Of a stretch of 6,128 bases of DNA, positions 5,869-6,128 are shown one piece after another (position 1 is the stretch's first letter; every line of letters starts with the position of its first letter). Location: assembly GCA_029821515.1 (NCBI GenBank), contig JALGTD010000096.1, positions 1 to 6,128 on the forward strand, in the 5' to 3' direction. Under the pieces are notes generated by a model. The model did not search any database. It worked only from the letters and a program-made list of their open reading frames with translations, and was not told where the DNA came from. A program made the position numbers and the translations under genes. This DNA is from Candidatus Zipacnadia bacterium. Its GTDB lineage: Bacteria; Armatimonadota; Zipacnadia; Zipacnadales; Zipacnadaceae.

Positions 5869-6128
5869 TTAAACACCGGCTGTTAAGCCTGCAAAGTGAA
5901 CCTCTGCAGGAACCTGGTATGACAGACTTTGGTGCAGACGTTCATCGTTGTAGAACTCAAAGTAGCGCTCCAAGCCCTTTTCTAACTCATGCACCGTGGC
6001 ATACTCGTGCAAGTAGATGTCTTCATATTTGACGGAGCGCCAGAGCCGCTCCACAAAGATATTGTCCAGGGCACGCCCACGACCGTCCATACTCACACGG
6101 ATCCCCGCCCCCTCCAGGCGCGACGTGA
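5869..6128 (-). CDS. IS3-family transposase (OrfB integrase core), C-terminal part, cut by window edge
   Basis: The minus-strand frame ends at TAA 5869-5871 and stays open to the right edge. Its first visible residues read TSRLEGAGIRVSMDGRGR. The GTG at 6096 is therefore an internal codon, not the true start. SMDGRGRALDN, VERLWRSVKYEDIYLHEY, and the tail FYNDERLHQSLSYQVPAEVHF are the end of the DDE integrase core of IS3-family OrfB, including the last catalytic glutamate in the VERLW segment. The two catalytic aspartates would lie beyond the window. The protein cuts and joins DNA ends during copy-paste transposition. The last residues (AGLTAGV) follow the family tail and the reading frame is undamaged here, so the visible part gives no sign of decay. 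The IS3 subgroup cannot be assigned from this fragment. Confidence 0.9.
   Translation of the reverse strand, partial: TSRLEGAGIRVSMDGRGRALDNIFVERLWRSVKYEDIYLHEYATVHELEKGLERYFEFYNDERLHQSLSYQVPAEVHFAGLTAGV

Larger units (their letters stand above)
5647..6128 (-). mobile_element. Part of an IS3-family insertion sequence
   Basis: The element is supported by the transposase end (5869-6128) and a plausible terminal repeat at 5647-5667. Its left part, with orfA and the rest of orfB, lies to the right of the window. If the terminal repeat is not real, the boundary moves closer to 5869. The insertion faces the operon with the same transcription direction. Confidence 0.5.

Noticed and set aside
5672..5872. 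66-codon plus-strand open frame
   Set aside because: It has no clear RBS and no recognisable protein features, and it overlaps the transposase stop and candidate IS end. It is probably a chance frame.
6094..6096. GTG at 6096 as the start of a 75-residue protein
   Set aside because: The frame continues upstream to the window edge with residues typical of IS3 OrfB (TSRLEGAGIRVS), so this is an internal codon of a longer transposase.

Overview
The window is one tightly packed, minus-strand catabolic gene cluster, with the remains or end of an insertion sequence upstream of it. Reading in the direction of transcription (high to low coordinates), the order is: the C-terminal part of an IS3-family transposase (runs off the right edge); about 330 bp without a convincing gene; E1 alpha, E1 beta and E2 of a thiamine-diphosphate 2-oxoacid/acetoin dehydrogenase complex; a complete short-chain dehydrogenase/reductase (SDR); a LarA-type nickel-dependent 2-hydroxyacid racemase; and the first 27 codons of a second SDR that runs off the left edge.

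The six operon genes share one strand. They overlap or are separated by 7 to 37 nt, and most have a recognisable Shine-Dalgarno sequence, so they are very probably co-transcribed. Catalytic motifs are intact in every complete protein: the ThDP-binding GDG...NN motif in E1 alpha, the lipoyl lysine and HxxxDG site in E2, YxxxK in the SDR, and DxTRP, GxHR, EPHYFAGxSGGxK and the Ni-ligand histidine in LarA. The neighbourhood suggests a route in which a hydroxy compound is racemised or epimerised (LarA), oxidised to the keto compound (SDRs), and cleaved or decarboxylated to acyl-CoA (E1/E2). The substrate cannot be read from the sequence. E1 alpha and E1 beta look most like acetoin/pyruvate-type subunits, but LarA points to a 2-hydroxyacid. 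E3 (dihydrolipoyl dehydrogenase), lipoylation enzymes and the LarB/C/E cofactor genes are not in the window.

The organism is a bacterium with moderately GC-rich coding DNA. The gene style (E1 alpha and E1 beta as separate subunits, SDR-rich operon, LarA, IS3 elements) would fit Chloroflexota or another soil/thermophile-type lineage, but this is a weak inference. The most unusual points are the pairing of a LarA racemase with a 2-oxoacid dehydrogenase operon, an E2 with what look like two tandem peripheral-subunit-binding domains, and an IS end that may lie about 100 bp upstream of the first operon gene.
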